From Desulfobacterales bacterium (GTDB taxonomy: Bacteria > Desulfobacterota > Syntrophobacteria > B119-G9), in assembly GCA_026983715.1 (NCBI GenBank), contig JALSTM010000190.1:1-45627 (forward strand): a stretch of 45,627 nt of DNA, given 5' to 3'. The position numbers and the translations under genes are program-made. The notes below the pieces were generated by a model that made no database searches, was not told the origin of the DNA, and was given only the letters and a program-made list of their open reading frames with translations. Shown here one piece after another: positions 35,252 through 42,000 of the stretch (positions within the stretch are counted from its first letter, which is position 1; the number at the start of each line of letters is the position of its first letter).

Positions 35252-35348
35252 GAAGCTCTATTTTATTTTCGGCTCTAAATAGGCCTTTATAGAAACTTTC
35301 ATCCGTTTGTTGTGGCCGGTCCAATGTGGTCCAGCCATGCTGGTTAGT
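35252..35348 (-). repeat. 97-bp dispersed repeat, copy B (inverted)
   Basis: On the minus strand it begins ACTAACCAGCATGGCTGGAC and ends AATAGAGCTTC, aligning without gaps to 15510-15606 with 15 mismatches in 97 bases. It lies between the Rieske and SH3 genes, and ends 48 bases before the start of the SH3 gene. Confidence 0.8.
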
Positions 35349-35395
35349 TTTTCTCCTTGTTAAAGATAATGTTTCTAACCGTTAAGGAAGGGGCG

Positions 35396-36091
35396 ATGAA
35401 AAAGCGTAAAAAATGTGCGGAGATTTTGGGGCTAATATTTTTGGTAATGCTGGTTGTTGTGGTATTTAACGGACGTGCTTGGGCAAAAAGAGCTTACGTG
35501 TCCGATGAAAGTGTTGAGATAAATATTCGTACCGGTCCAAGTCTACAAAATAAAATCATAGCCTTGTTGAAAGTCGGGGATCCGGTTGACCTTGTGGGGG
35601 AAGAATCGGGATGGGCAAAAGTGAGACTCCCTGATGGTAGAGAAGGCTGGACGCTGAAGAAATATCTCATGGAACGGCTGCCTTGGAAAATATACGCTCT
35701 AAAACTGGAAGAATCGAACAAGGAAATGAAACAGACCCTTGCCAAATTGAAGGAAGAAAACAGTGATTTGTTGAAACAGAACAAAGAATTGACAGAAACG
35801 TTAAACCGAACGAAAGAAGAACTTGAAAAACTTAAACAGATGTACGCGGAGCTGAAGGAAGGAGCTAAGACATACCTTTCCCTGAAAAAATCGTACGATG
35901 AATTGGCGGAAAAATCGAAGGTCATGGAGAGTGAATTGAACAAGCTCAAGCAAGAAAACAACCGAATAAGATACTCCCAGAATATTAGGTGGTTTTTATC
36001 CGGCGCTGCAGTTTTAGTATTCGGATGGCTTGTGGGCCTACAGATGGGTAAGGCTAAGTCTCGCCGTAGATCGAGACTCTACTACGATTAG
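35396..36091 (+). CDS. SH3-domain, coiled-coil, C-terminally anchored protein
   Basis: Resembles the TIGR04211 'SH3 domain and anchor' family, of unknown exact role. Start at ATG 35396, with AAGGAAGGGG upstream, gives a signal peptide (VMLVVVVFNGRAWA), a bacterial SH3 domain (about 20-80, INIRTGPSLQNKIIALLKVGD...GREGWTLKKYL), a long coiled coil (about 90-185, rich in Lys, Glu, Leu), one membrane helix (about 190-212, WFLSGAAVLVFGWLVGLQMG) and a basic tail. It would sit in the periplasm attached to the inner membrane, perhaps touching the cell wall. A promoter may overlap the repeat just upstream. Confidence 0.82.
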   Translation: MKKRKKCAEILGLIFLVMLVVVVFNGRAWAKRAYVSDESVEINIRTGPSLQNKIIALLKVGDPVDLVGEESGWAKVRLPDGREGWTLKKYLMERLPWKIYALKLEESNKEMKQTLAKLKEENSDLLKQNKELTETLNRTKEELEKLKQMYAELKEGAKTYLSLKKSYDELAEKSKVMESELNKLKQENNRIRYSQNIRWFLSGAAVLVFGWLVGLQMGKAKSRRRSRLYYD

Positions 36092-36300
36092 ATTCATCTG
36101 CTCCCCCAGAATATTGGTGGAAGTTTTTTATACTAAAGGGATAAAAAATTTCTCTTTTTGTGAAAAAATATTCTCACAAATTCCTGAATATGTATTCACT
36201 CTTTCTGTCTAAGACATCGCAATCACAGCGCAAATAACAAAAAGGACTAATGGCACAAATATAGCTTATTTAATGGGGTAGAGCCCCAAACCCCAAATTG

Positions 36301-36356
36301 CCGAGTTTGCCCCAACTCGGAGACCCCTGCTTTGTCCTGAAGCAGGGGATTTTTTT
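36301..36356 (+). terminator. Tandem hairpin with intrinsic terminator
   Basis: A first stem CCGAGTT/AACTCGG (36301-36320) is followed by a 9-bp stem CCCCTGCTT/AAGCAGGGG (36324-36332 and 36340-36348, loop TGTCCTG) and then a run of seven T at 36350-36356. This is a textbook Rho-independent terminator for plus-strand transcription. It is 210 bp after the SH3 gene, so the transcript it ends might include an untranslated or small-RNA stretch. Confidence 0.8.
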
Positions 36357-36560
36357 GCCCTGCAACTGATACTCAGATCATATGTTTCAGCCCCTGAACA
36401 TGATGAATACCATTGAAGGACCTCTGAATAATTGCTCAGTTACCTTTAGATTATTCTAGTTATATCTCATCAACCGAATGCTATTTTTAAAAAACCTGGT
36501 TTCCTTAAGTTCCTAATAAAAGGCGGCGTCCTAAGTAGATATTTACCCTCTTTTTTGTCG

Positions 36561-36608
36561 CCGAAAATTTCGGAATTTTTGACATAATAGAACTCAATAT
36601 GCTAACAA
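36561..36608 (+). promoter_or_regulatory. Possible operator and promoter of the sigma/protease operon
   Basis: A 13-bp palindrome CCGAAAATTTCGG (36561-36573) lies five bases before TTGACA (36579-36584), a perfect -35 box. No good -10 follows: TAACAA at 36603 is weak with 18-bp spacing. A promoter for the operon's own alternative sigma factor is another option but no consensus could be fixed. Confidence 0.35.
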
Positions 36609-36671
36609 TGTCACCAGGCTCTGATACTTGACGGTTATGAGAATCACCTGTTTCTTTCATTTTTGAGCAAT

Positions 36672-37481
36672 ATGAAAAAGAAGCAATCAACTTTTGACAT
36701 CCAGGATTTATGTGTAGCATCAGGGTACATTGAAGATAGCGCTGTTAGTTTTAACATTGATCGCCCTGACGTAACCGTCTCTGAATTCCCTCGACAAATT
36801 GTAACAACGTATTTTTTGGCGCTTAGGCAGGCTATCATTCCGGGGATTGTTACTAGTAGAGAAAGACAACTCTCGAGAGTGCTAAAAGAAAAACAAAACT
36901 GGAGAGAGGTCAAAAAACATTCCTTTGGGTATGGCAAGGGGCTTTTTTCCTTTCTCTGGAGGTTTTATAGGGATTCGGGCATAAACGATTTGTTAGTGGA
37001 TAATCTGGTTCCCCTTGATCCTGAAGATAGCAAAAAGGTAAGAAGGGCGCTGAAAAAGTATATCTCGTACCTTGAATCAAAACTACAGAAGGGCATGGTG
37101 TTTCTCGTCCCGGATACTGAAATCACATTTCGCACTCCCTCCAGGTTGTCTAAAACTTACAGTAGACCGGTGCTACTGTACGATGTTCGAGGAACTCAGC
37201 TAATAATCATACCTTTTACTACTAAAGTTGAAAGGATAAATCCCCGCACTGACATATTGTTTGATCAGAGCTACAAAGGGATGGAACTTGACAGTAAGGG
37301 CACTCCCTCGGTGGAAAACTTCCCGTACAAGATTTTTTCAAGAAAAACAGCTCTTGTTGTGTCGGCCTTCGACTCTGTTACGAGGGAGCAGTTTCTTTCG
37401 TCAGTGCTTGTTCACGTGGGCCCGGTAAGAAGTGAGCTTATAGAATTAGTGAAAGACAAAATGAAAATTTTGGCCAGGTAA
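36672..37481 (+). CDS. Hypothetical protein with MazF/PemK-like C-terminal domain
   Basis: First gene of a four-gene operon. I start it at ATG 36672 (a TTG at 36663 is in frame; neither has a clear Shine-Dalgarno). The N-terminal half (about 1-135) is mixed helical and not recognised. The C-terminal half (about 140-270) follows the order of MazF/PemK strands: QKGMVFLVP, then SRPVLLYDVRG, QLIIIPFTT, and a final helix SELIELVKDKM after VLVHVGPV. This is pattern recognition, and toxin activity is not implied; MazF homologues can be regulatory partners, as in CalpT. It is followed eight bases later by a sigma-factor gene. It may be an effector or a second regulator held by the protease system. 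Confidence 0.55.
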   Translation: MKKKQSTFDIQDLCVASGYIEDSAVSFNIDRPDVTVSEFPRQIVTTYFLALRQAIIPGIVTSRERQLSRVLKEKQNWREVKKHSFGYGKGLFSFLWRFYRDSGINDLLVDNLVPLDPEDSKKVRRALKKYISYLESKLQKGMVFLVPDTEITFRTPSRLSKTYSRPVLLYDVRGTQLIIIPFTTKVERINPRTDILFDQSYKGMELDSKGTPSVENFPYKIFSRKTALVVSAFDSVTREQFLSSVLVHVGPVRSELIELVKDKMKILAR

Positions 37482-37489
37482 TCCGTATT

Positions 37490-38497
37490 ATGAATAAGCA
37501 GAGTTATGATAGCAAGAGACAGAAAATTGTCATGATCCTGAGAGACAGGTGTGCTGGAAAACCCTATGACACCAAGTACTATGTCACGTTCATGGATAAA
37601 ATAATGCAGTCAGTTTTTAGTTTATGTAAAAAATCGCTTCTTGCCGATACTGCCAACCAAGTCGATGAAAACTTTTTTATAAATGCCTGCTGGGAGAAAC
37701 TTGAAGATGGAGGCCTTCTAAAGCGGTTATGTGCCGTGAACTTCAAGGATGATGTTCACGTTGAAAACTACCTACGAAAGGTTTTCGAGAATCTTTTAAT
37801 AGATACGATGGAAACCTTGGCACCAGGCTTTAGGGCCCGGAGAAAGCAGGTGGAAAGAGTCCTAAAAAATAGGTGCCTTGACACTTGCAGGCGTTTCTGC
37901 AAATGTTGGAAATTAAAAGAACTACGTGGCAAGGTCAGTAAACCTGCCTACCTGGAGAGGTTAATGGAAATTGCATCTTCAATACCGGCACCCGAGGTGA
38001 AATACGCGAAAAAATCGGGATCTAGAGCCCCCTCCGTAAGTGACAGAGACATGGAGGAGTTCCTAGTACGACTTCTGGAAACGGTCGGAGGGATGGCCAA
38101 GCGCGATGATATAGTTCGGGTGATTACAAAGAAGTTTAACCTCTACTCGGTAAAAGTTGATGGCATGCCAACCGATGAAGAAGGAGAAGAAATCTCCCTT
38201 GAAGATGATACTATATTAAGCCCAGAACATGAGGTCATGGCTCGTGAAATTCTAGGAAAGATGGATGAGGATATGTTAACCGTTCACTATTGCTGGATGG
38301 TTCAAGGGATGTCGACGGAGCAAATAGCCGCTAAAACCGGGTGGAGCATCGGTACTGTTCATAACCGTAAAAAAAGATATAAAAAATACATAGCAAAGTA
38401 CTTTGTAAGCGATAAAGAAGTGTTTCCGTACGACGAATCTAAGGCGATAATGAGAGCAGTTTCCAGGGAAATGCTTGCGAAAAAAGGGCAAGAATGA
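37490..38497 (+). CDS. ECF-like RNA polymerase sigma factor with Cys cluster
   Basis: Sigma-70-type protein of 335 residues, much longer than usual ECF factors (about 190). A region-2-like segment (about 58-110) has ENFFINACWEKLEDGG and VENYLRKVFENLLIDTME, where helix 2.2 and the DNA-melting helix are expected. A region-4 helix-turn-helix is at about 262-300: MVQGMSTEQIAAKTGWSIG followed by TVHNRKKRYKKYI. The roughly 150-residue linker contains CLDTCRRFCKC (Cys129, Cys133, Cys137, Cys139), possibly a metal site. Its stop overlaps the anti-sigma-like gene by four bases (ATGA), the usual sigma/anti-sigma arrangement. Confidence 0.75.
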   Translation: MNKQSYDSKRQKIVMILRDRCAGKPYDTKYYVTFMDKIMQSVFSLCKKSLLADTANQVDENFFINACWEKLEDGGLLKRLCAVNFKDDVHVENYLRKVFENLLIDTMETLAPGFRARRKQVERVLKNRCLDTCRRFCKCWKLKELRGKVSKPAYLERLMEIASSIPAPEVKYAKKSGSRAPSVSDRDMEEFLVRLLETVGGMAKRDDIVRVITKKFNLYSVKVDGMPTDEEGEEISLEDDTILSPEHEVMAREILGKMDEDMLTVHYCWMVQGMSTEQIAAKTGWSIGTVHNRKKRYKKYIAKYFVSDKEVFPYDESKAIMRAVSREMLAKKGQE

Positions 38498-39576
38498 AGA
38501 GGAAAAAAAACTACGCATCATTACAGTTGACGAAGTGTTACAGTGCTGACGAATTGCAATCATATCATACCGGTGGTTTAACGAAAAACAAGCGATCCAG
38601 GATTTTTTACCATTTAAACATTGAAAACTGCAGCAGATGCAGGGATCTTTTGGAAATAGTGGGGCCTGGCTCACCTCCGAGGGAGATCCATCAGGTTAGC
38701 CAGCGCATTCTTGAACGTTTAAAAAAGAATGAAACGGCCCTCATGGAGTTGCCTGCTCCGATTAGGATTAAAAAGGGACAGGTGTGGACAACTTTCCCGG
38801 AATTAAAATACCTGCCTGCTGAAGATCCGGATGACCCTGGGATATATCCTGCGGTACTTGTAATATGGGCAGGAACAGAACGAAGGGATCTGGACAACAT
38901 CATAAGAGTAATTCCAATATCCTTCGACACGGAGTATGAAATGGAAGGTGAAACCGTGGTTCTAGACGAGGGCTCACCCCTAGGTTTCCCTGTTCTTTTG
39001 GAAATTTTTAATGAAACGCCGATGCTTGCCGGCCACCTAGATAGATTCCTCGGGAATGTTCAGCCCGATGATATGGCAAGAGTTATGACATGCCGTAATC
39101 GTTTCCTTGAAGGTGAAATCGAGCAACCTGACGAAGAATACCGGAGGTGGAAGGAAATTGAAATAGAACTCGTTCGTTACCTTTCCCTTCCTGTTAAGGA
39201 GTATTTGTTGGAGGAATCGGAAGAGGAAAAGCAGGTGGAGATATATCTTGAGCCTTACTCCAAGGCCGCTGGAACGTCGGATATCGATCTATCTGATGTT
39301 AGCGAACACGTGCTTCTGAAAACAGAAAAGGTTACCGCGGGTGTTGTCCAGGTAAAGGAAAGAGTTCTCTTGAGAATCGCTGGAAAGGATCTTGATAGGG
39401 AATCGATTAGGGTAGTTATCGACGGAAACGAAGTAGCCCTACAGGAAAAGTTTCCAGGTGTCTACGAAATTGAGCTTGGGATCAAAGGGAGCATGCCGGC
39501 TAAAGTTGGTGTCGCAATAGAGATTAGCAATGAAAAAAATGAGTTCCAGTTGATATTCAGAGTTATGGGAACGTAG
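38494..39576 (+). CDS. Anti-sigma-like protein: ZAS zinc motif plus MazF-like domain
   Basis: 360 residues, translationally coupled to the sigma gene. Residues 1-55 look like a zinc-binding anti-sigma (zf-HC2/ZAS) domain: Cys15, then HLNIENCSRC with His40, Cys46 and Cys49. Residues 91-200 resemble MazF/PemK: IKKGQVWTTF, YPAVLVIWAG, IIRVIPISFD, ETVVLDEGSPLGFPVLLEIFNE and LGNVQPDDMARV fall in the order of MazF GxxW, RPAVVLS, VPxTS and the last helix. The C-terminal part (about 270-360) is beta-rich, ending EFQLIFRVMGT. I infer an anti-sigma factor that holds the upstream sigma; the fused MazF-like domain recalls CalpT of type III CRISPR systems. A cleavage site for the next gene's protease cannot be predicted. 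Confidence 0.65.
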   Translation: MKRKKNYASLQLTKCYSADELQSYHTGGLTKNKRSRIFYHLNIENCSRCRDLLEIVGPGSPPREIHQVSQRILERLKKNETALMELPAPIRIKKGQVWTTFPELKYLPAEDPDDPGIYPAVLVIWAGTERRDLDNIIRVIPISFDTEYEMEGETVVLDEGSPLGFPVLLEIFNETPMLAGHLDRFLGNVQPDDMARVMTCRNRFLEGEIEQPDEEYRRWKEIEIELVRYLSLPVKEYLLEESEEEKQVEIYLEPYSKAAGTSDIDLSDVSEHVLLKTEKVTAGVVQVKERVLLRIAGKDLDRESIRVVIDGNEVALQEKFPGVYEIELGIKGSMPAKVGVAIEISNEKNEFQLIFRVMGT

Positions 39577-39619
39577 GATAGGGGTAAAAATAACCGATAC
39601 TGAGTCAAATTCTTCCGTA

Positions 39620-41560
39620 ATGAGTAATCTTCTTTCTAGAATTCAACTTCACGATAAAGAAGGGAATATTAATACGGTTATACAACTTTTTGCGCAAAAC
39701 TACGATTCTCTTCTCCTGTTAAGTCCCGAGCTTTTGAAACGAATTAAATACTACCTGGAAAACCTTCGTGAAGCAATAACCCCTGCTTCGATCAATGCCA
39801 TAAAAACTCTCCCTCTTAGTTTACTTCAGGGAGCAGGTGTTCCGGTATTCATTGAGCAGCCAAGCCGTGAAGTCCAGGAAACACCGGGGCGTTTCCTGTT
39901 TCCCGTGGCCGCATCAACTATAGGCATGCTCAGGGAAATCCGCATTTGTGAAGTACTTGAAAAAAGTCATGATCCCAAAAAGTTGTGGATCCTCGATTCT
40001 GTCGGTTTTGCAACCTTCAGGGTGCTTGGAAGTAACTTGAAAAGGCACTGTTTCTGGAGACCAGATAATTTCACGTATCATATTCTTGATGTTTACGGCA
40101 GGGAAGATCACAATGTAAGAGGAGGGTCTATATCACTTCCCCTTGCCCTAGCCTTGTACTCTTTGGTGACAGGTGTCCCCGTTCCAGGAGATGTAAGTGC
40201 CACTGGTACGGTGGGTAGGGACGGGACTGTTGGTCAGGTTGGATGTATGGATCTGAAGCTAGAAGTACTTTCCGTGGAACAGCCCGGTGTGAGGCGCATC
40301 TTAGTGCCGAAAGGCCAAAGCCTTCCCGAAGACACACGAGGACTGGAGATTATCAAGGTTGAGTCGCTCCATGAGGCAATCTCCCTCATCTTTGGCGATC
40401 TCGCAAACACCTGCCTGGTAAGAGGAAAGCTGGCAATAGAAAAGGAAGTTTGCTTACTTAAAGAGCAATACTGCCTTAACCTTTTTGACACGTGCATAAA
40501 GAACGCTGAAGAACTTATAGAACACTTAAAATTACACAAGGATGCCTACCCGCGGGACCGGGTAATGGAAGCACTATTTGATTGTTATTGGATAAAAGGG
40601 AGTTGTCACTGCCATAAGGGTGAAGTTAAACGCACTCAAAGTTATCTGGGTAAAGCAATCAAGCTTTACAAAAGAAATCCGGGGTTAATATGTTCGAATG
40701 ATTACTTTGCCGCCATGATTCAATATGGAGTTCTTCTCAAGGATATTTTCCGCTATGAAGATGCCGAGAAAATTCATCTGGAACTCGCAAGGGAGATAGA
40801 TACGTGTAGGGCACTCAATCATGTAAAGGGAATGAACTTGAGTAGCTTGAGCCAGCTTTACCTGGCCAGGAGAATGTTTGATAGATCTGAGGCGCTACAG
40901 AAGAAGGCAATGCGTCTCATAAACGAGGATGAGCTTTGCAGGAACTATGGTTACCTTGCCCAGATACACATGCGAAAGGGAAATTTCCGCAAAGCAGCCT
41001 CCGCTTTAAGGCATTACAAGAGGCTTCTTAATAACGCCGATACTAGGACCAGCGACAAAAATACGCCCTATTATCATTGGATTCGATCGGAATATCTCTA
41101 CAGGAGGATTGTTAAGACCAGGAAAAATACCAAAGTGCTTCTAAGCGAATTACATGAAATAGCGTTATTCTACAAAAAGGTTGACAGCTATGTCCATGGA
41201 CTCATTCATAAGTTCTTGGGGCTTGCACTGTTGGAACTTGGATGCTTCAATGAGGGAATGGAGGAATTGAGTTTTGCAAGTGGATATTTCGATAGCCAGT
41301 TCGCCCATGTCTTGAGGGTGTTGGGAGCATCGGTGCGTGCTAGTAGGGCTCTCTATCTTATCCATTCTCGGCGAGATGAACAGCTTGATGCAGATATCAA
41401 GGGAATAATAGATGATCTTTCACTACAAAAGGACATAAGGAGACATTTTAGGGCCGAGCTCCAAAAGCTGTCTAAGTTCGCTCGTTCCCCTATTAGAGGA
41501 AATGTTAAAAAGGATACTTTGATAGCTCTCGAGACCATAACACAAAAAATTCCTTACTAG
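39620..41560 (+). CDS. Lon-type (S16) Ser/Lys protease domain fused to TPR repeats, no AAA+
   Basis: 646 residues in three parts. Residues 1-155 are unassigned. Residues 156-262 are a Lon-type proteolytic domain: NVRGGSISLPLALALYSLVTG has the catalytic Ser170, and GQVGCMDLKLEVLS has Lys213. The 43-residue spacing equals that of Ser679-Lys722 in E. coli Lon, and DVSATGTVGRDGTVGQVG matches the Lon DVAMTGEITLRGxVLPIGG stretch. No Walker motifs exist, so there is no unfoldase. From about 270 to the end there are tandem TPR-like helices (for example SLSQLYLARRMFDRSEALQKKA, NYGYLAQIHMRKGNFRKAASAL). TPRs likely sense or recruit a partner. In the operon it follows sigma and anti-sigma genes, so regulated cleavage of the anti-sigma is the best guess. 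Confidence 0.75.
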   Translation: MSNLLSRIQLHDKEGNINTVIQLFAQNYDSLLLLSPELLKRIKYYLENLREAITPASINAIKTLPLSLLQGAGVPVFIEQPSREVQETPGRFLFPVAASTIGMLREIRICEVLEKSHDPKKLWILDSVGFATFRVLGSNLKRHCFWRPDNFTYHILDVYGREDHNVRGGSISLPLALALYSLVTGVPVPGDVSATGTVGRDGTVGQVGCMDLKLEVLSVEQPGVRRILVPKGQSLPEDTRGLEIIKVESLHEAISLIFGDLANTCLVRGKLAIEKEVCLLKEQYCLNLFDTCIKNAEELIEHLKLHKDAYPRDRVMEALFDCYWIKGSCHCHKGEVKRTQSYLGKAIKLYKRNPGLICSNDYFAAMIQYGVLLKDIFRYEDAEKIHLELAREIDTCRALNHVKGMNLSSLSQLYLARRMFDRSEALQKKAMRLINEDELCRNYGYLAQIHMRKGNFRKAASALRHYKRLLNNADTRTSDKNTPYYHWIRSEYLYRRIVKTRKNTKVLLSELHEIALFYKKVDSYVHGLIHKFLGLALLELGCFNEGMEELSFASGYFDSQFAHVLRVLGASVRASRALYLIHSRRDEQLDADIKGIIDDLSLQKDIRRHFRAELQKLSKFARSPIRGNVKKDTLIALETITQKIPY

Positions 41561-41600
41561 ATGCGGGAACCCGACTCATAATCAAAATATACGGATGTAG

Positions 41601-41620
41601 CCCACGGTTTTAACCGTGGG
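41601..41620 (-). repeat. REP-like hairpin, copy 3 (inverted)
   Basis: CCCACGG-TTTTAA-CCGTGGG, a perfect 7-bp stem. Read on the minus strand it has the loop TTAAAA and trailing GGGCTAC, as in copies 1 and 2 at 317 and 435. It lies 40 bases after the Lon-TPR gene, in the gap before the CAPP-Cas1 operon. It lacks a T-run and is not a good intrinsic terminator. Confidence 0.7.
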
Positions 41621-41660
41621 TAAAGATGCTGGGTTTAATAATGGTCTTGGAGGCTTAGAA

Positions 41661-41783
41661 GTGAAAGATTTTAAGGGGAACAATAGGTCACGGCAGGTAG
41701 CCAAAAAGCGTTTGCTTAAGAGACTGGAGTCTCAGAAAGTATTAGGAGAGCGCCATTGGTCACGCGAGGAACTCTACGAGTGA
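41661..41783 (+). CDS. Possible 40-residue basic protein (antitoxin C-terminus-like)
   Basis: TTGGAGG followed seven bases later by GTG opens a short frame ending at TGA 41781. The product is very basic, with KRLLKRLESQKVLGERHWSR at its centre and EELYE at the end. The tail resembles C-termini of small type II antitoxins (WSREELYER), so it could be a remnant or a real small protein. No toxin gene is adjacent in the same direction. Confidence 0.3.
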   Translation: MKDFKGNNRSRQVAKKRLLKRLESQKVLGERHWSREELYE

Positions 41784-41965
41784 TCTATTGCTAAAACGAA
41801 TTCTCTAGTTTCCACAATCAATTCAATATCGCTTTTCAACTCAGCAAGTCCAAATATCCGGTTCGTTCGCAAGGTATACTCAAAACACCAAAAATGTTCC
41901 CACTTCCCCTCCCAATGATTTTTTTGAAATTTATGACGCCAAATCCATAAAATAATAGATAACAC
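41774..41965 (-). other. Uncertain 63-codon open frame on the minus strand
   Basis: Open frame rich in Trp, Phe and Glu (WEGKWEHFWCFEYTL), converging with the 40-residue frame. No Shine-Dalgarno was seen upstream of its ATG and the product is not recognised. It may be a gene remnant in the 440-bp gap between the two accessory operons. Confidence 0.2.
41924..41953 (+). promoter_or_regulatory. Sigma-70-like promoter of the TPR-CAPP-cas1 operon
   Basis: TTGAAA (41924-41929) and TAAAAT (41948-41953) separated by 18 bases, each one base off consensus, lie 47 bases before the start of the TPR gene. A strong CGGAGG Shine-Dalgarno follows at about 41988. If right, the operon is expressed by the housekeeping sigma factor. 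Confidence 0.5.
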
Positions 41966-42000
41966 TCAAATACTTAAAGAGATTTTTCGGAGGATAAACA

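Larger units (their letters stand above)
36092..36671. other. 580-bp intergenic boundary region before the accessory operon
   Basis: No gene seen. It holds a tandem hairpin and terminator at 36301-36356 and, nearer the next operon, a palindrome and TTGACA box at 36561-36584. The rest is AT-rich and unassigned. Confidence 0.5.

Noticed and set aside
39620-41560. SAVED or CARF sensor domain in the Lon-TPR protein
   Set aside because: The long C-terminal part reads as repeated helix pairs, and no Rossmann-like sensor motif was seen; the N-terminal 155 residues remain unassigned.
41601-41620. Single CRISPR repeat
   Set aside because: The palindrome is alone here and its other copies at 317 and 435 are about 41 kb away and not regularly spaced.
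36501-42000. Shared promoter motif upstream of both accessory operons (target of the operon sigma factor)
   Set aside because: Comparing 36500-36671 with 41784-42000 by eye gave no convincing common -35/-10 pair.
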